In this document: in pieces, positions 38,124 through 45,882 of the stretch | How positions within the stretch are numbered: the stretch's first letter is position 1 | Layout of the letters: each line of letters begins with the position of its first letter | Assembly: GCA_963786765.1 (NCBI GenBank) | Contig: CAWBAJ010000028.1 | Location: 124,001 to 188,000 of the forward strand | Direction of reading: 5' to 3' | Length of the DNA stretch: 64,000 nucleotides | Origin: DATKNA01 sp963786765 | Lineage (GTDB): Bacteria; Actinomycetota; Actinomycetes; Actinomycetales; Kineosporiaceae | Translations under genes and position numbers: made by a program | Notes under the pieces: model-generated | What the model was told of the DNA's origin: nothing | Databases searched by the model: none | What the model saw: only the letters and a program-made list of their open reading frames with translations

Positions 38124-39401
38124 TCAGTAGGGCAGGTAATAGGTCAGCAGATCAGCGGTGACCGGCGGGAAGAGCACGCCGAACCGCTCGCGGTCCGGCC
38201 CCGGGTAGACGTCGGGCCGGACGCGGGACCGCTCGATCAGCCCGGCACCGAACACCACGGCGGCCAGCTGGTCGGGCGCCACGCCCGCTCCCCGCGCGGC
38301 ACCGGGCGCCTGCATCACCCCGCCGGCCCCGACCGGGCCGAGGCCGTCGCCCTCCACGGGGATGCGGTAGTGGCGACGGAAGGTCGACAAGAGGATCTCC
38401 CCGTCCGCCCCTTCCAGGCCGGCCGCCACCAGTCGCTTCCACAGCACCGGCCGGATGCGGTCCAGAAGGGCGGCAGCGTCGGGGACACGGACGTAGTACT
38501 GCTCGGCGAGCCGCTCCGGGTCGGCGGCCGACGCCCAGGCATCCCCGGTCACCGTCCCGGTGCGCTGCACGACCCGCAGGCGGGCCTCCGGCGAGAGGAC
38601 GGCGAGCCGGCGCAGCAGTTCCTCGGCGGCGGGCGCGTCGACGGCGGCGGCCTCGGCGACGAGCAGCTCGTCCTCGCCGGCGTGGGTGCGGGCCGTGGCG
38701 ACCGGCGTACCCGCGCGCTCCAGCATCCACGTCGTGGTCCCGCTTCGGTCGAGCAACCATCGCCGCCGCGGGGGCGAGTGCGGCATCCTCACGTCGAACC
38801 CGGCCTGGGCGGAGTCCTGCAGTGCCGTCAGCGCGGGCAGGTCGCCCCGCCCGGCGACGCGCAACCCTCCCTCCTCGGGGCCGGCAGCCCCCTCCCCCGT
38901 GCTGCGGGACGCGTCGGGCCCGGCGAGGGCCGGCGGGATGTCGATCGCGTACTCGTAGCCGAAGAGCCGGTAGAAGTACGGTATCCCGATCATGACTTGC
39001 ACGACGTGCCCGCGGTCGGCGGAACGGGCGTGCGCCCAGGCCATCAAGGCGCGGACGAGGCCACGACCCTCGTAGTCACGCGCCGTGGCGACGAGCTCGA
39101 CCTGGCCGGCCGGCAGTTCCACGTCCCCCAGGTAAAGGCGCTCGTCGAGCAGGGTCGCCGTCGACACCACGCGGTCGCCGTCCACGACGACGGCGCAGGA
39201 CTCCCAGCCCGCGGCGGGGTCCTCCACGACGAGCCGGTGGTCGACGGCGTCGTCCGGTTCGCCGCGCTCGGCGAGCAACTCCCCGATCTGCCCCAGGTCC
39301 GACGGGATGGCCTGCCGCAGGAGCAAGCCGTCGCGAAGCTGAACGGCGCCGGTGGTCGCAGGCACGGTGGCAGTCTGCTGTGTCCCCCTGGCCGCGTCCA
39401 T
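38124..39401 (-). CDS. Eis-like GNAT N-acetyltransferase
   Basis: 425 residues, the two-lobe size of Eis-type proteins rather than a single GNAT domain. The N-terminal lobe carries LLLRQAIPSDLGQIGELL and the acetyl-CoA loop ARDYEGRGLVRALMAWA, then GIPYFYRLFGYEYAID. The C-terminal half has the sterol-carrier-like region (PVEGDGLGPVGAGGVMQAPG) and ends LLTYYLPY. Eis proteins acetylate amines, including aminoglycosides in mycobacteria; the substrate here is unknown. It is divergent from the flavin monooxygenase gene, 95 bp away. Confidence 0.8.
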   Translation of the reverse strand: MDAARGTQQTATVPATTGAVQLRDGLLLRQAIPSDLGQIGELLAERGEPDDAVDHRLVVEDPAAGWESCAVVVDGDRVVSTATLLDERLYLGDVELPAGQVELVATARDYEGRGLVRALMAWAHARSADRGHVVQVMIGIPYFYRLFGYEYAIDIPPALAGPDASRSTGEGAAGPEEGGLRVAGRGDLPALTALQDSAQAGFDVRMPHSPPRRRWLLDRSGTTTWMLERAGTPVATARTHAGEDELLVAEAAAVDAPAAEELLRRLAVLSPEARLRVVQRTGTVTGDAWASAADPERLAEQYYVRVPDAAALLDRIRPVLWKRLVAAGLEGADGEILLSTFRRHYRIPVEGDGLGPVGAGGVMQAPGAARGAGVAPDQLAAVVFGAGLIERSRVRPDVYPGPDRERFGVLFPPVTADLLTYYLPY

Positions 39402-39496
39402 GGTTTCCGGCTGGGCCGGCCGCCGAAGGCGTTACCTATGGTTGACGCCCTCAACTGCTGCTGGACGTCGGCCTCCTCCGACCGGACCGTGGAGTC

Positions 39497-40762
39497 ATGA
39501 CGACATCGCGGTACTGCGTGGTGGGAGCCGGCGCCGCCGGGCTGGCCGCCGTCCAGGTGCTCACCCGGCAGGGCTTCGCCGTCGACTGCTTCGAGCGAAG
39601 GGATCGCGTCGGCGGTCACTGGCACACCGACTACGAGTCGCTGCACCTGATCACCTCACGGGACGTGTCCGGCTTCGAGGGCCACCCGATGCCGCCGGAG
39701 TTCCCGGTCTACCCGAGCCGGGACCAGATGCGGGCGTACATCGAGTCGTTCGCCGACCGCTTCGACCTGCGGCGGCACGTCACGTTCGGGACCGAGGTGA
39801 CCGGAATGGAACCCGAGGGCCCGGCCGGCGAGCAGGGCTGGTGGGTGACGACGTCGGACGGGCGGCGCACCCGGTACGACGGGGTGCTGGTCGCGAACGG
39901 GCACCTGTGGGACCCGAACCTGCCGGAGATCGCCACCGACTTCACCGGGCTGTCCCTGCACTCCTCGCAGTACCGGGACGTGGACGACGTCAAAGGCGAC
40001 CGGGTGCTCGTCGTCGGCGCCGGCAACTCGGGATGCGACCTGGCCGTCGACGCGGCCAACGCCCGCCTGACGACGGCGGTCTCGGTGCGGCGCGGGCAGG
40101 TGTTCCAGCCGAAGGCCATCTTCGGCCGGCCTCGCGCCGAGCTGAGGTGGCTGAGCAAGCTGCCGCCGGTGCTGCAGGAGCGCGTGACGCGGGCCCTGGT
40201 CCGCGTCGTGGTCGGTCCGCCCGAGGTCTACCGCGGCCTGCCCGTGCCCGAGACCCGCAACCTCAACGACCAGCCCCCGGTCGTCAACAACCTGCTCCTG
40301 TACTGGATCCAGCACGGCCGCATCGACGTGGTTCCCGCCCTGGAGCGGATCGACGGGCAGGTCGTGCACTTCAGCGACGGCAGCGCGCGGGAGTTCGACA
40401 CGATCCTCTGGGCCACAGGCTTCCGGGTAGCGCTGCCGTTCCTCAACCCGGCGCTGCTGCGCTGGCAGGACGGGGTCCCGCTGCGCGTGGCGGGCCTGAC
40501 GGTCCCCGTCGGGCTGCAGCGTCTCTTCTTCATCGGGCTGGCCGCCCCGCGCGGCCCGCAGCTGCCCGTCTACTCCCGGCAGGCCCGCCTCGTAGCGCGG
40601 TTGCTTCGACTCACCGAAGCCCGCGGGTCGCTCGCCGGCGCCTTCGACCGGCAGGTCCCCGACCGGCGCATCGACATCGTCCGGCCGGTGTGGAACGACC
40701 AGATGAGCGCGACCGAACGGCTGGTCGGCACCCTCGAGAAGAGCTTCGGGAAGGCGAGCTGA
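39497..40762 (+). CDS. FAD/NADPH-dependent monooxygenase (FMO/BVMO-like)
   Basis: 421 residues. FAD-binding YCVVGAGAAGLAAVQVL at the start, with GGHWHTDY; NADPH-binding VLVVGAGNSGCDLAVDAA near residue 170; and the fingerprint FTGLSLHSSQYR between them, matching the FxGxxxHSxxY form of flavin-containing monooxygenases. ATGFR at the end of the FAD domain is also typical. It would oxygenate a soft nucleophile or ketone in the cytoplasm. One base separates its stop from the following SDR start, so they form an operon and may act in sequence on one substrate. Confidence 0.88.
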   Translation: MTTSRYCVVGAGAAGLAAVQVLTRQGFAVDCFERRDRVGGHWHTDYESLHLITSRDVSGFEGHPMPPEFPVYPSRDQMRAYIESFADRFDLRRHVTFGTEVTGMEPEGPAGEQGWWVTTSDGRRTRYDGVLVANGHLWDPNLPEIATDFTGLSLHSSQYRDVDDVKGDRVLVVGAGNSGCDLAVDAANARLTTAVSVRRGQVFQPKAIFGRPRAELRWLSKLPPVLQERVTRALVRVVVGPPEVYRGLPVPETRNLNDQPPVVNNLLLYWIQHGRIDVVPALERIDGQVVHFSDGSAREFDTILWATGFRVALPFLNPALLRWQDGVPLRVAGLTVPVGLQRLFFIGLAAPRGPQLPVYSRQARLVARLLRLTEARGSLAGAFDRQVPDRRIDIVRPVWNDQMSATERLVGTLEKSFGKAS

Positions 40763-40763
40763 C

Positions 40764-41501
40764 ATGAGCGGACGGCTGGACGGCAAGGTTGCACTGATCA
40801 CGGGCGGCGCACGCGGGCAGGGGGCGGCGCACGCCCGGCGGCTGGCCGAGGAGGGCGCCCGGGTCATCGCAGGCGACGTCCTGGACGCCGACGGCGAGGC
40901 GACCGTCGCCAAGCTGCGGGCCGACGGCCTCGCGGTCGACTACCTGCACCTGGACGTCACCTCCCCCACCGAGTGGGCACGCGCCGTCGACAGCGCGACC
41001 GAGCGCCACGGCGGCCTCGACGTCCTGGTCAACAACGCCGGGATCATCCACGTCAACCCGCTCCTGGAGGAGACGCTCGAGGACTGGAATCAGCTCCTCG
41101 CGGTGAACGTCACCGGGGTACTGCTCGGCATGCAGGCGGCGATCCCCGCCCTGCGGGCACGTGGCGGCGGGTCGATCGTCAACATCTCCTCGATCTTCGG
41201 CCTTGCCGGCGCCGAGGGGTACGTCGCCTACTGCGCGAGCAAGGCCGCGGTCGTGGGGATGACCAGGACGGCCGCCCTGGAGCACGCCGTCGACCGGATC
41301 CGGGTCAACGCCGTCTGCCCCGGCGGGGTTCGGACGGCGATGAACGAGAACGAGGGCAGCGGCGTCGTCCCGCTGACGCCGATGGGGCGCAGGGCCGACG
41401 TCCGCGAGATCAGCGGGACCGTGCTCTACCTCGCGAGCGACGACTCGACCTTCGTCACCGGCACGGAGATCGTCGTCGACGGCGGCTACCTCGCGCGCTA
41501 G
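40764..41501 (+). CDS. Short-chain dehydrogenase/reductase in operon with the monooxygenase
   Basis: 245 residues, classical SDR: ALITGGARGQGAAHARRLA (cofactor Gly motif), Asp after beta-2 in VIAGDVLDADG which favours NAD, NNAG in VLVNNAGIIHVN, catalytic Ser in NISSIFGL, YCASKAAVVG (Tyr and Lys) and VTGTEIVVDGGYLA at the end. This type includes 3-alpha/20-beta-hydroxysteroid dehydrogenase-like enzymes. Paired with an FMO-like enzyme it could convert an alcohol to the ketone that is then oxygenated; that pathway is inference. Confidence 0.88.
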   Translation: MSGRLDGKVALITGGARGQGAAHARRLAEEGARVIAGDVLDADGEATVAKLRADGLAVDYLHLDVTSPTEWARAVDSATERHGGLDVLVNNAGIIHVNPLLEETLEDWNQLLAVNVTGVLLGMQAAIPALRARGGGSIVNISSIFGLAGAEGYVAYCASKAAVVGMTRTAALEHAVDRIRVNAVCPGGVRTAMNENEGSGVVPLTPMGRRADVREISGTVLYLASDDSTFVTGTEIVVDGGYLAR

Positions 41502-41538
41502 CGCTATGTACCCCATCTGGGGATCCGCTTTCCAGGAC

Positions 41539-41633
41539 GTTGCTCGCGTTCCGGCCGCTTTCTCCCCAGGGAGTCCCTCAGAATCGGCCGGAACGCGAGC
41601 AACGCCGTCGGAAGCGGCCGGAACGCGAGTGAC
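41539..41633. repeat. Three copies of the GTTGCTCGCGTTCCGGCCGC repeat, one inverted pair
   Basis: The 20-mer at 41539-41558 is followed by reverse-complement copies at 41585-41603 (perfect over 19) and 41614-41633 (one arm end changed to GAGTGAC). It sits just after the SDR stop at 41501 and can fold as a large hairpin. The same sequence forms the inverted repeat at 32912-32985. Confidence 0.65.
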
Positions 41634-41658
41634 GTGATCGCCCGACCCGGAACCCACC

Positions 41659-41701
41659 GATCAAGGAAAAGTTGGGGATCAAGGAAAAGTTGCGGATCAA
41701 G
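41659..41701. repeat. 18-bp GATCAAGGAA...TTGGG tandem repeat, copy B
   Basis: Two units, GATCAAGGAAAAGTTGGG and GATCAAGGAAAAGTTGCG, followed by a third GATCAAG. It shares its unit with 812-849 and 59253-59295 (there on the opposite strand). The 480-bp gap 41502-41980 holds this array, the repeats above and, near its end, the promoter region of the next gene; no other gene is seen. Confidence 0.65.
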
Positions 41702-41980
41702 AGCGGCGCGGCAGCTCCGCCGTCATCCTGATCATGCCCTGGGTGGCCGGTGAGAGCCAGGCCGGTGGCCCCGCATGTCGGGTACACATCCGTGCGCGCG
41801 CCGGAGTCGAGAGCATCCGGCTATGTACCTTCGGACCTGATTTCTGGCGGTTGGTCATGGTCCATTCGCGTCGAGCGGATCAACGGATCAGTCTTCGACA
41901 TCGGCTCGGAGTTGCCGGCAGGACGCCCTCCGGCCGTCGCCAGTGGCCGGCCCTAGCCCAGAGATGCCAGAGGAGGACCG

Positions 41981-43156
41981 ATGACGAAGGTCGAGAAGTC
42001 CATCGAGGTCGCCGTTCCGGTGAGCACGGCGTACAACCAGTGGACGCAGTTCGAGGAGTTCCCGCAGTTCATGAGCGGGGTGAAGCAGGTCGAGCAGCTG
42101 GACGACCGGACACTGCGCTGGGTCGCCGAGATCGCCGGCGTCCGGCGGCAGTGGGTGGCCACGGTGCTCGAGCAGGTCCCGGATCAGAAGGTGGCCTGGG
42201 CAGCGACGGAGGGCGCGACGAACGCGGGCGCTGTGACCTTCGTAGCGGTGCCTGCCGGCGGCACCCGCGTGACTCTCACCTTGGACTACGAGCCGGAAGG
42301 GCTCGTCGAGAAGGCGGGGGACGCTCTCAACGTGGTGGAGCGGCAGGCGACCGGCGACCTGGAGCGGTTCAAGTCCTTCATCGAGTCGCGGGGCGGGGAG
42401 ACCGGCGGGTGGCGGGGCGAGGTGACGGACGAGCCGGACGTGGGCACCCCGGACGTCGAGGACGCGGCGGCCTCGCGCGGTGACAGCGGCAAGGCCGGGG
42501 TCAGCAAGACGGCGGTCGCTGCCGGTGCGGCAGTGGCTGCGGCGGGTGCCGCCGCAGTCGTCGCAGCGACGAAGTCCTCGTCGTCTTCTCAGCCCACTGA
42601 CGTCGGCGGGGAGGACGTGGTGGACATCCTCACCACTGACCACCGCGAGGTCACCGACCTGCTCCTGCAGATCCGGACCGCCACCGACGCCGTGACCCGT
42701 CGCGACCTCGCCGACACGATGATCAGTGAACTCGTGCGGCACGCCGTCGCCGAGGAGATGTACGTGTACCCGGCCATGAAGCAGCACCTGCCGGACGGCG
42801 AGGCGTCCGTCGAGCACGACATCGCCGAGCACAAGGAACTCGAGCAGACGATGAAGGAACTGGAGGCGGTCGAGCCCTCGGATCCGCGCTTCGACTCCCT
42901 CCTCGCCGAGCTCGAGACCACGCTGGCCGACCACGTCGCCGACGAGGAGTCCGACCAGTTCCCGAAGCTGCGGGCGAGCATCCCGCAGGAGGAGCTCGTC
43001 CAGCTCGGGGAGAAGGTGCAGACGGCCAAGAAGCTGGCCCCGACCCGGCCGCATCCCGCCGCGCCCAACGCCGAGCTGTTCCACAAGGTCGTCGGCCCGG
43101 GCGTCGGCCTGGTCGACCGGCTGCGCGACCGCCTGACGGGGCGTTCGACCTCGTAG
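41981..43156 (+). CDS. SRPBCC (START-like) - hydrophobic linker - hemerythrin fusion protein
   Basis: 391 residues, GAGGAGG upstream. Residues 1-145 are a polyketide-cyclase/SRPBCC domain (EKSIEVAVPVSTAYNQWTQF, VTLTLDYEPEG). An Ala-rich segment (about 178-195, TAVAAGAAVAAAGAAAVVAA) follows, then a hemerythrin HHE domain with DHREVTDLL, HAVAEEMYVYPAM, HDIAEHKELE and DHVADEESDQFP supplying the di-iron His/Glu ligands. SRPBCC domains bind lipids or hydrophobic ligands and hemerythrins bind oxygen, NO or iron; the fusion is unusual. A terminator at 43175-43216 ends the gene. A separate hemerythrin gene converges on it. Confidence 0.85.
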   Translation: MTKVEKSIEVAVPVSTAYNQWTQFEEFPQFMSGVKQVEQLDDRTLRWVAEIAGVRRQWVATVLEQVPDQKVAWAATEGATNAGAVTFVAVPAGGTRVTLTLDYEPEGLVEKAGDALNVVERQATGDLERFKSFIESRGGETGGWRGEVTDEPDVGTPDVEDAAASRGDSGKAGVSKTAVAAGAAVAAAGAAAVVAATKSSSSSQPTDVGGEDVVDILTTDHREVTDLLLQIRTATDAVTRRDLADTMISELVRHAVAEEMYVYPAMKQHLPDGEASVEHDIAEHKELEQTMKELEAVEPSDPRFDSLLAELETTLADHVADEESDQFPKLRASIPQEELVQLGEKVQTAKKLAPTRPHPAAPNAELFHKVVGPGVGLVDRLRDRLTGRSTS

Positions 43157-43174
43157 CACCGTCCTCGTCCTGAA

Positions 43175-43216
43175 AGCGGCCCTCGATCGGCGGAACTCCG
43201 CTGGTCGAGGGCCGCT
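43175..43216. terminator. Bidirectional hairpin terminator between converging genes
   Basis: AGCGGCCCTCGA (43175-43186) pairs perfectly with TCGAGGGCCGCT (43205-43216), loop 18 nt. It lies between the fusion gene stop (43156) and the hemerythrin stop (43237). The stem is closely like the one after tRNA-Pro at 56369-56415. Confidence 0.75.
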
Positions 43217-43236
43217 TCGCAGCGGGTGCCCGAGGG

Positions 43237-43872
43237 TCAGGTCCGCCAGACCGGCGCGATCTCGCGGTGGTACGCGCGGCCCGCGACCCGGCCGAACACG
43301 GCCGTGACCGGCCGGGGGATGGTGGCGCGCAGGTACGCGTGGCCTTCGTTCGTCATGCCGTCCTGGATCCAGGCGAAGAACTTGCCGATGACAACCGGGG
43401 ATGCGCGCCGCAGCTGCTTCTCCGCGGCCTTCCACTCGGCCGTCTCCAGGTGCGGCGCCATCAGCGGCTCGAGGTCCCGCTCCTCGTGGTCGAGGTGGCG
43501 ATCGACGACGGCCCGGGTACGGGCGACGGCCGCGCGGGCGCTCTCCGCGTCGTCCGCGGAGCCGCTCGAGCCGTACGCGGCCATCGCCGCGCGGGTCTGG
43601 CCGAGGGCGTCGGCCATCGCGTGATGCTCGTCGTCCATCGCCGTGAGCAGGTCGGACGGGAGGCCGAGCTTGGCGAGAGCGGGGAAGACGTACTCGTCCT
43701 CGCCCTCGTGGTGACGCGTCAGCTCGCGGTGCAGGTTGGCGTACGCCTTCTCCAGCTGCTGTGCCCGCGCGATGTCGCCGTCCGAAGCCGCAGCCAGGGC
43801 GGACTCGAGCCGGGCGAGGTCGCGCCGCACCGCCTGATGGATGACCTGGTTCATCGTGATCGTTCTGGTCAT
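43237..43872 (-). CDS. Hemerythrin-domain (HHE) protein
   Basis: 211 residues. Four-helix HHE fold with VIHQAVRRDLARLESAL, HRELTRHHEGEDEYVFPALA, DDEHHAMADALGQTR and VVDRHLDHEERDLEPLM, which together supply the His and Glu ligands of a di-iron centre. The C-terminal about 60 residues (WIQDGMTNEGHAYLRATIP) extend past the bundle. It probably senses or scavenges O2, NO or peroxide-type stress in the cytoplasm. It faces the SRPBCC-hemerythrin fusion gene across a shared terminator. Confidence 0.85.
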   Translation of the reverse strand: MTRTITMNQVIHQAVRRDLARLESALAAASDGDIARAQQLEKAYANLHRELTRHHEGEDEYVFPALAKLGLPSDLLTAMDDEHHAMADALGQTRAAMAAYGSSGSADDAESARAAVARTRAVVDRHLDHEERDLEPLMAPHLETAEWKAAEKQLRRASPVVIGKFFAWIQDGMTNEGHAYLRATIPRPVTAVFGRVAGRAYHREIAPVWRT

Positions 43873-43930
43873 GTCGCGACCGTAGCCCACTGCTGTCCGG
43901 AGTTGGAGAACCGATCGGACGACGTTCAGC

Positions 43931-44308
43931 TCAGGTGGGGGGATCCCGTCGAGGTTGCGATGCTTCCGACTCCTCGTACTCGCGGGCCACGCGCTTGGGC
44001 ACCACCATCCGCCATGCGTCGACGAGCAGCTCCCGCAGCTCCGGCTCGTCGATCGCGCCCAGCCGGACCCGCAGCCACTGATACCGCTCGTCGCTCGGCA
44101 GCGGCGGCAGGTACTTCTGCGGCTCCGCAGCGAGCAGCTCCGCACGCTCCTCCCGCGGGTACCCGAATCCCATGATCTCCTCGTCGGGGGACACGGAGGC
44201 GTAGACGATGCTCCCGATCCGGAACTTCACGTACCGCCGGATGAGGTGCTCCTCCGTGCGCGGCAACGACAGGGCGATGCCCCGTACGTCCTCGAGGTCG
44301 ACGGCCAT
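43931..44308 (-). CDS. MmcQ/YjbR family DNA-binding-like protein
   Basis: 125 residues. The fold is recognised from IALSLPRTEEHLIRRYVKFRIG, split here as IALSLPRTEEHLIRR and YVKFRIGSIVYASV, and from WLRVRLGAIDEPELRELLVD. YjbR-like proteins have a double-wing shape and were suggested to bind DNA, without a proven role. The ATG at 44308 was chosen; an in-frame GTG about six codons upstream is possible. It lies 14 bp after the methyltransferase gene on the same strand and probably shares its transcript. Confidence 0.8.
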   Translation of the reverse strand: MAVDLEDVRGIALSLPRTEEHLIRRYVKFRIGSIVYASVSPDEEIMGFGYPREERAELLAAEPQKYLPPLPSDERYQWLRVRLGAIDEPELRELLVDAWRMVVPKRVAREYEESEASQPRRDPPT

Positions 44309-44322
44309 GGCAACAGCAGAAC

Positions 44323-44934
44323 TCACCGGCCGTCGTCCGGGCAAGATCGACGGAACCGGTACCACTGCGGAGAGGTCCTGTTCATTGGCCACCGCAGCCC
44401 GTCCGTCTGGGCCGGATCGACGGACACCAGCGTCCACTCGCGAAAGGCGGCCTCCACCTCTTCCTGCGAAACGCCGCCGACCAAGGAGCGCAACCGGCTC
44501 GGCCCGAAGGCCAGCACCAGCAACGTCGCGCCCCGGTTCGCGAGAGCTGAGACCCCTCGTCCGACCGCCCGGCGCGCTCGAGCCTCGAAGCCCTGGAAAC
44601 AGCCGACGTCGAGAAAGAAGTCGAACGCTCCGAGACCGGCCGACACAAGGTCGGTCACATCCCCCACGACGTACGCGACGTCGGACCCACCCCGGCTCTT
44701 CGCCGCCTCGATGGCTGCCGGCACGTTGTCGATCCCCGTGGCCTGCCAACCCCTGCGGGCAAGCTCCGGCGTGTACTGGCCACGCCCGCACCCGAGGTCG
44801 AGCGCCCGCCCCAGCGGCCGGGGTCGCTCAGACTCCTCCCGCTCCAGAAGGGCGGCGATGCTGGTGGCAGCCACCTTCGCGTAGCGCTCCCAGGGAGTGA
44901 TTCCCAACCGGTACATGAGGGCGTAGTTCTGCAT
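44323..44934 (-). CDS. Class I SAM-dependent methyltransferase
   Basis: 203 residues with motif I in GRALDLGCGRGQYTPELARRG, seen as RALDLGCGRGQYTPELA, the acidic loop GIDNVPAAIEAAKSRG, motif II YVVGDVTDLV and FDFFLDVGCFQGF. A small thiopurine-methyltransferase-like or generic methyltransferase; acceptor unknown. It is divergent from a second methyltransferase starting at 45017 (82 bp between starts), so the two may answer the same regulator. Confidence 0.8.
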   Translation of the reverse strand: MQNYALMYRLGITPWERYAKVAATSIAALLEREESERPRPLGRALDLGCGRGQYTPELARRGWQATGIDNVPAAIEAAKSRGGSDVAYVVGDVTDLVSAGLGAFDFFLDVGCFQGFEARARRAVGRGVSALANRGATLLVLAFGPSRLRSLVGGVSQEEVEAAFREWTLVSVDPAQTDGLRWPMNRTSPQWYRFRRSCPDDGR

Positions 44935-45016
44935 GTCACCAGCAGAGCCGGAGGGTCCTCGCCGTGGCAACGGGAATGCGGACGATCTGCAGCTCTATGT
45001 GGAGAGCTTCGCTGGA

Positions 45017-45697
45017 ATGAGCGAGATTGGGTCGGTGACGTCCTCCTCCCCGCACCATCACGATCGGCACACCGAGATGCCACCGCTGGGCGACGGCGAC
45101 ACCGCGGAGTGGAACGCGCGGTACTCGGAGGCGGACCGGGTCTGGAGCGGCAATCCCAACGGCACTCTTGTCACCGAGATCCCGGGACTTCCGCTGGGCC
45201 GTGCCCTGGACGTCGGCTGCGGCGAGGGTGCGGACGCCGTCTGGCTCGCCGCGCACGGCTGGGACGTCACGGCGCTGGACGTGTCGGACGTGGCGCTCGA
45301 ACGAGCGGCTCTGCACGCGAAGCAGGCCGGCGTCCAGGTGCGCTGGGTGCACGCAGGGCTGCTGGAGGCATCGCTCTCCCCCGGCGCGTTCGACCTGGTC
45401 TCCGCGCAGTACCCGGTGCTGCGGCGCACTCCGACGAACGAGGCGGAACGCGCGCTGCTCGCAGCCGTGGCGCCAGGGGGGACTCTTCTCGTGGTCCACC
45501 ATGCCGAGTTCGACCCCGACCACGCCCGGGAGCGCGGATTCGACCCCGCCGACTACGTGCAGCCGGCCCAGGTGGCCGCACTTCTGGACGACGGCTGGCA
45601 GGTCGAGGTCGACGCGACCCGACCGCGCTCGGTCGAGAGCGGCGCAGGCGCGGGTCACACGGTCGACCAGGTGCTGCGGGCTCGACGCCTGAGCTGA
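45017..45697 (+). CDS. Class I SAM-dependent methyltransferase (UbiE/tellurite-resistance-like)
   Basis: 226 residues from ATG 45017; an internal ATG at 45077 would remove a non-conserved 20-residue head. WNARYSEADRVWSGNPN is the typical entry of TehB/thiopurine-like methyltransferases, followed by ALDVGCGEGADAVWLAAHGW (motif I), TALDVSDVALERAALHA and LLVVHHAEFDPDHARERGFD. Such proteins methylate small toxic molecules; tellurite or selenite relatives exist, which is of note in a selenium-using organism but unproven here. Confidence 0.8.
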   Translation: MSEIGSVTSSSPHHHDRHTEMPPLGDGDTAEWNARYSEADRVWSGNPNGTLVTEIPGLPLGRALDVGCGEGADAVWLAAHGWDVTALDVSDVALERAALHAKQAGVQVRWVHAGLLEASLSPGAFDLVSAQYPVLRRTPTNEAERALLAAVAPGGTLLVVHHAEFDPDHARERGFDPADYVQPAQVAALLDDGWQVEVDATRPRSVESGAGAGHTVDQVLRARRLS

Positions 45698-45882
45698 GGA
45701 CCGCGGAGTCGCGCTGCCGGAGGACGCCGGAGCGGCAGTTGTCGAGGCTGCAAACGTTGCCCGTTCGGCCTCTCACGATCGCTTGTCAAGACGGTGCTGG
45801 CGGCATCAAGGTTCTGTCACGTCCGGGGCTAACGGGGGCCTACTGGACATGACGCCCCAAGGGCGTCCGAAAGGGGGACGAA

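Noticed and set aside
41539..41703. CRISPR array
   Set aside because: The repeats are two different short families, partly inverted, with no constant-length spacers and no cas genes.
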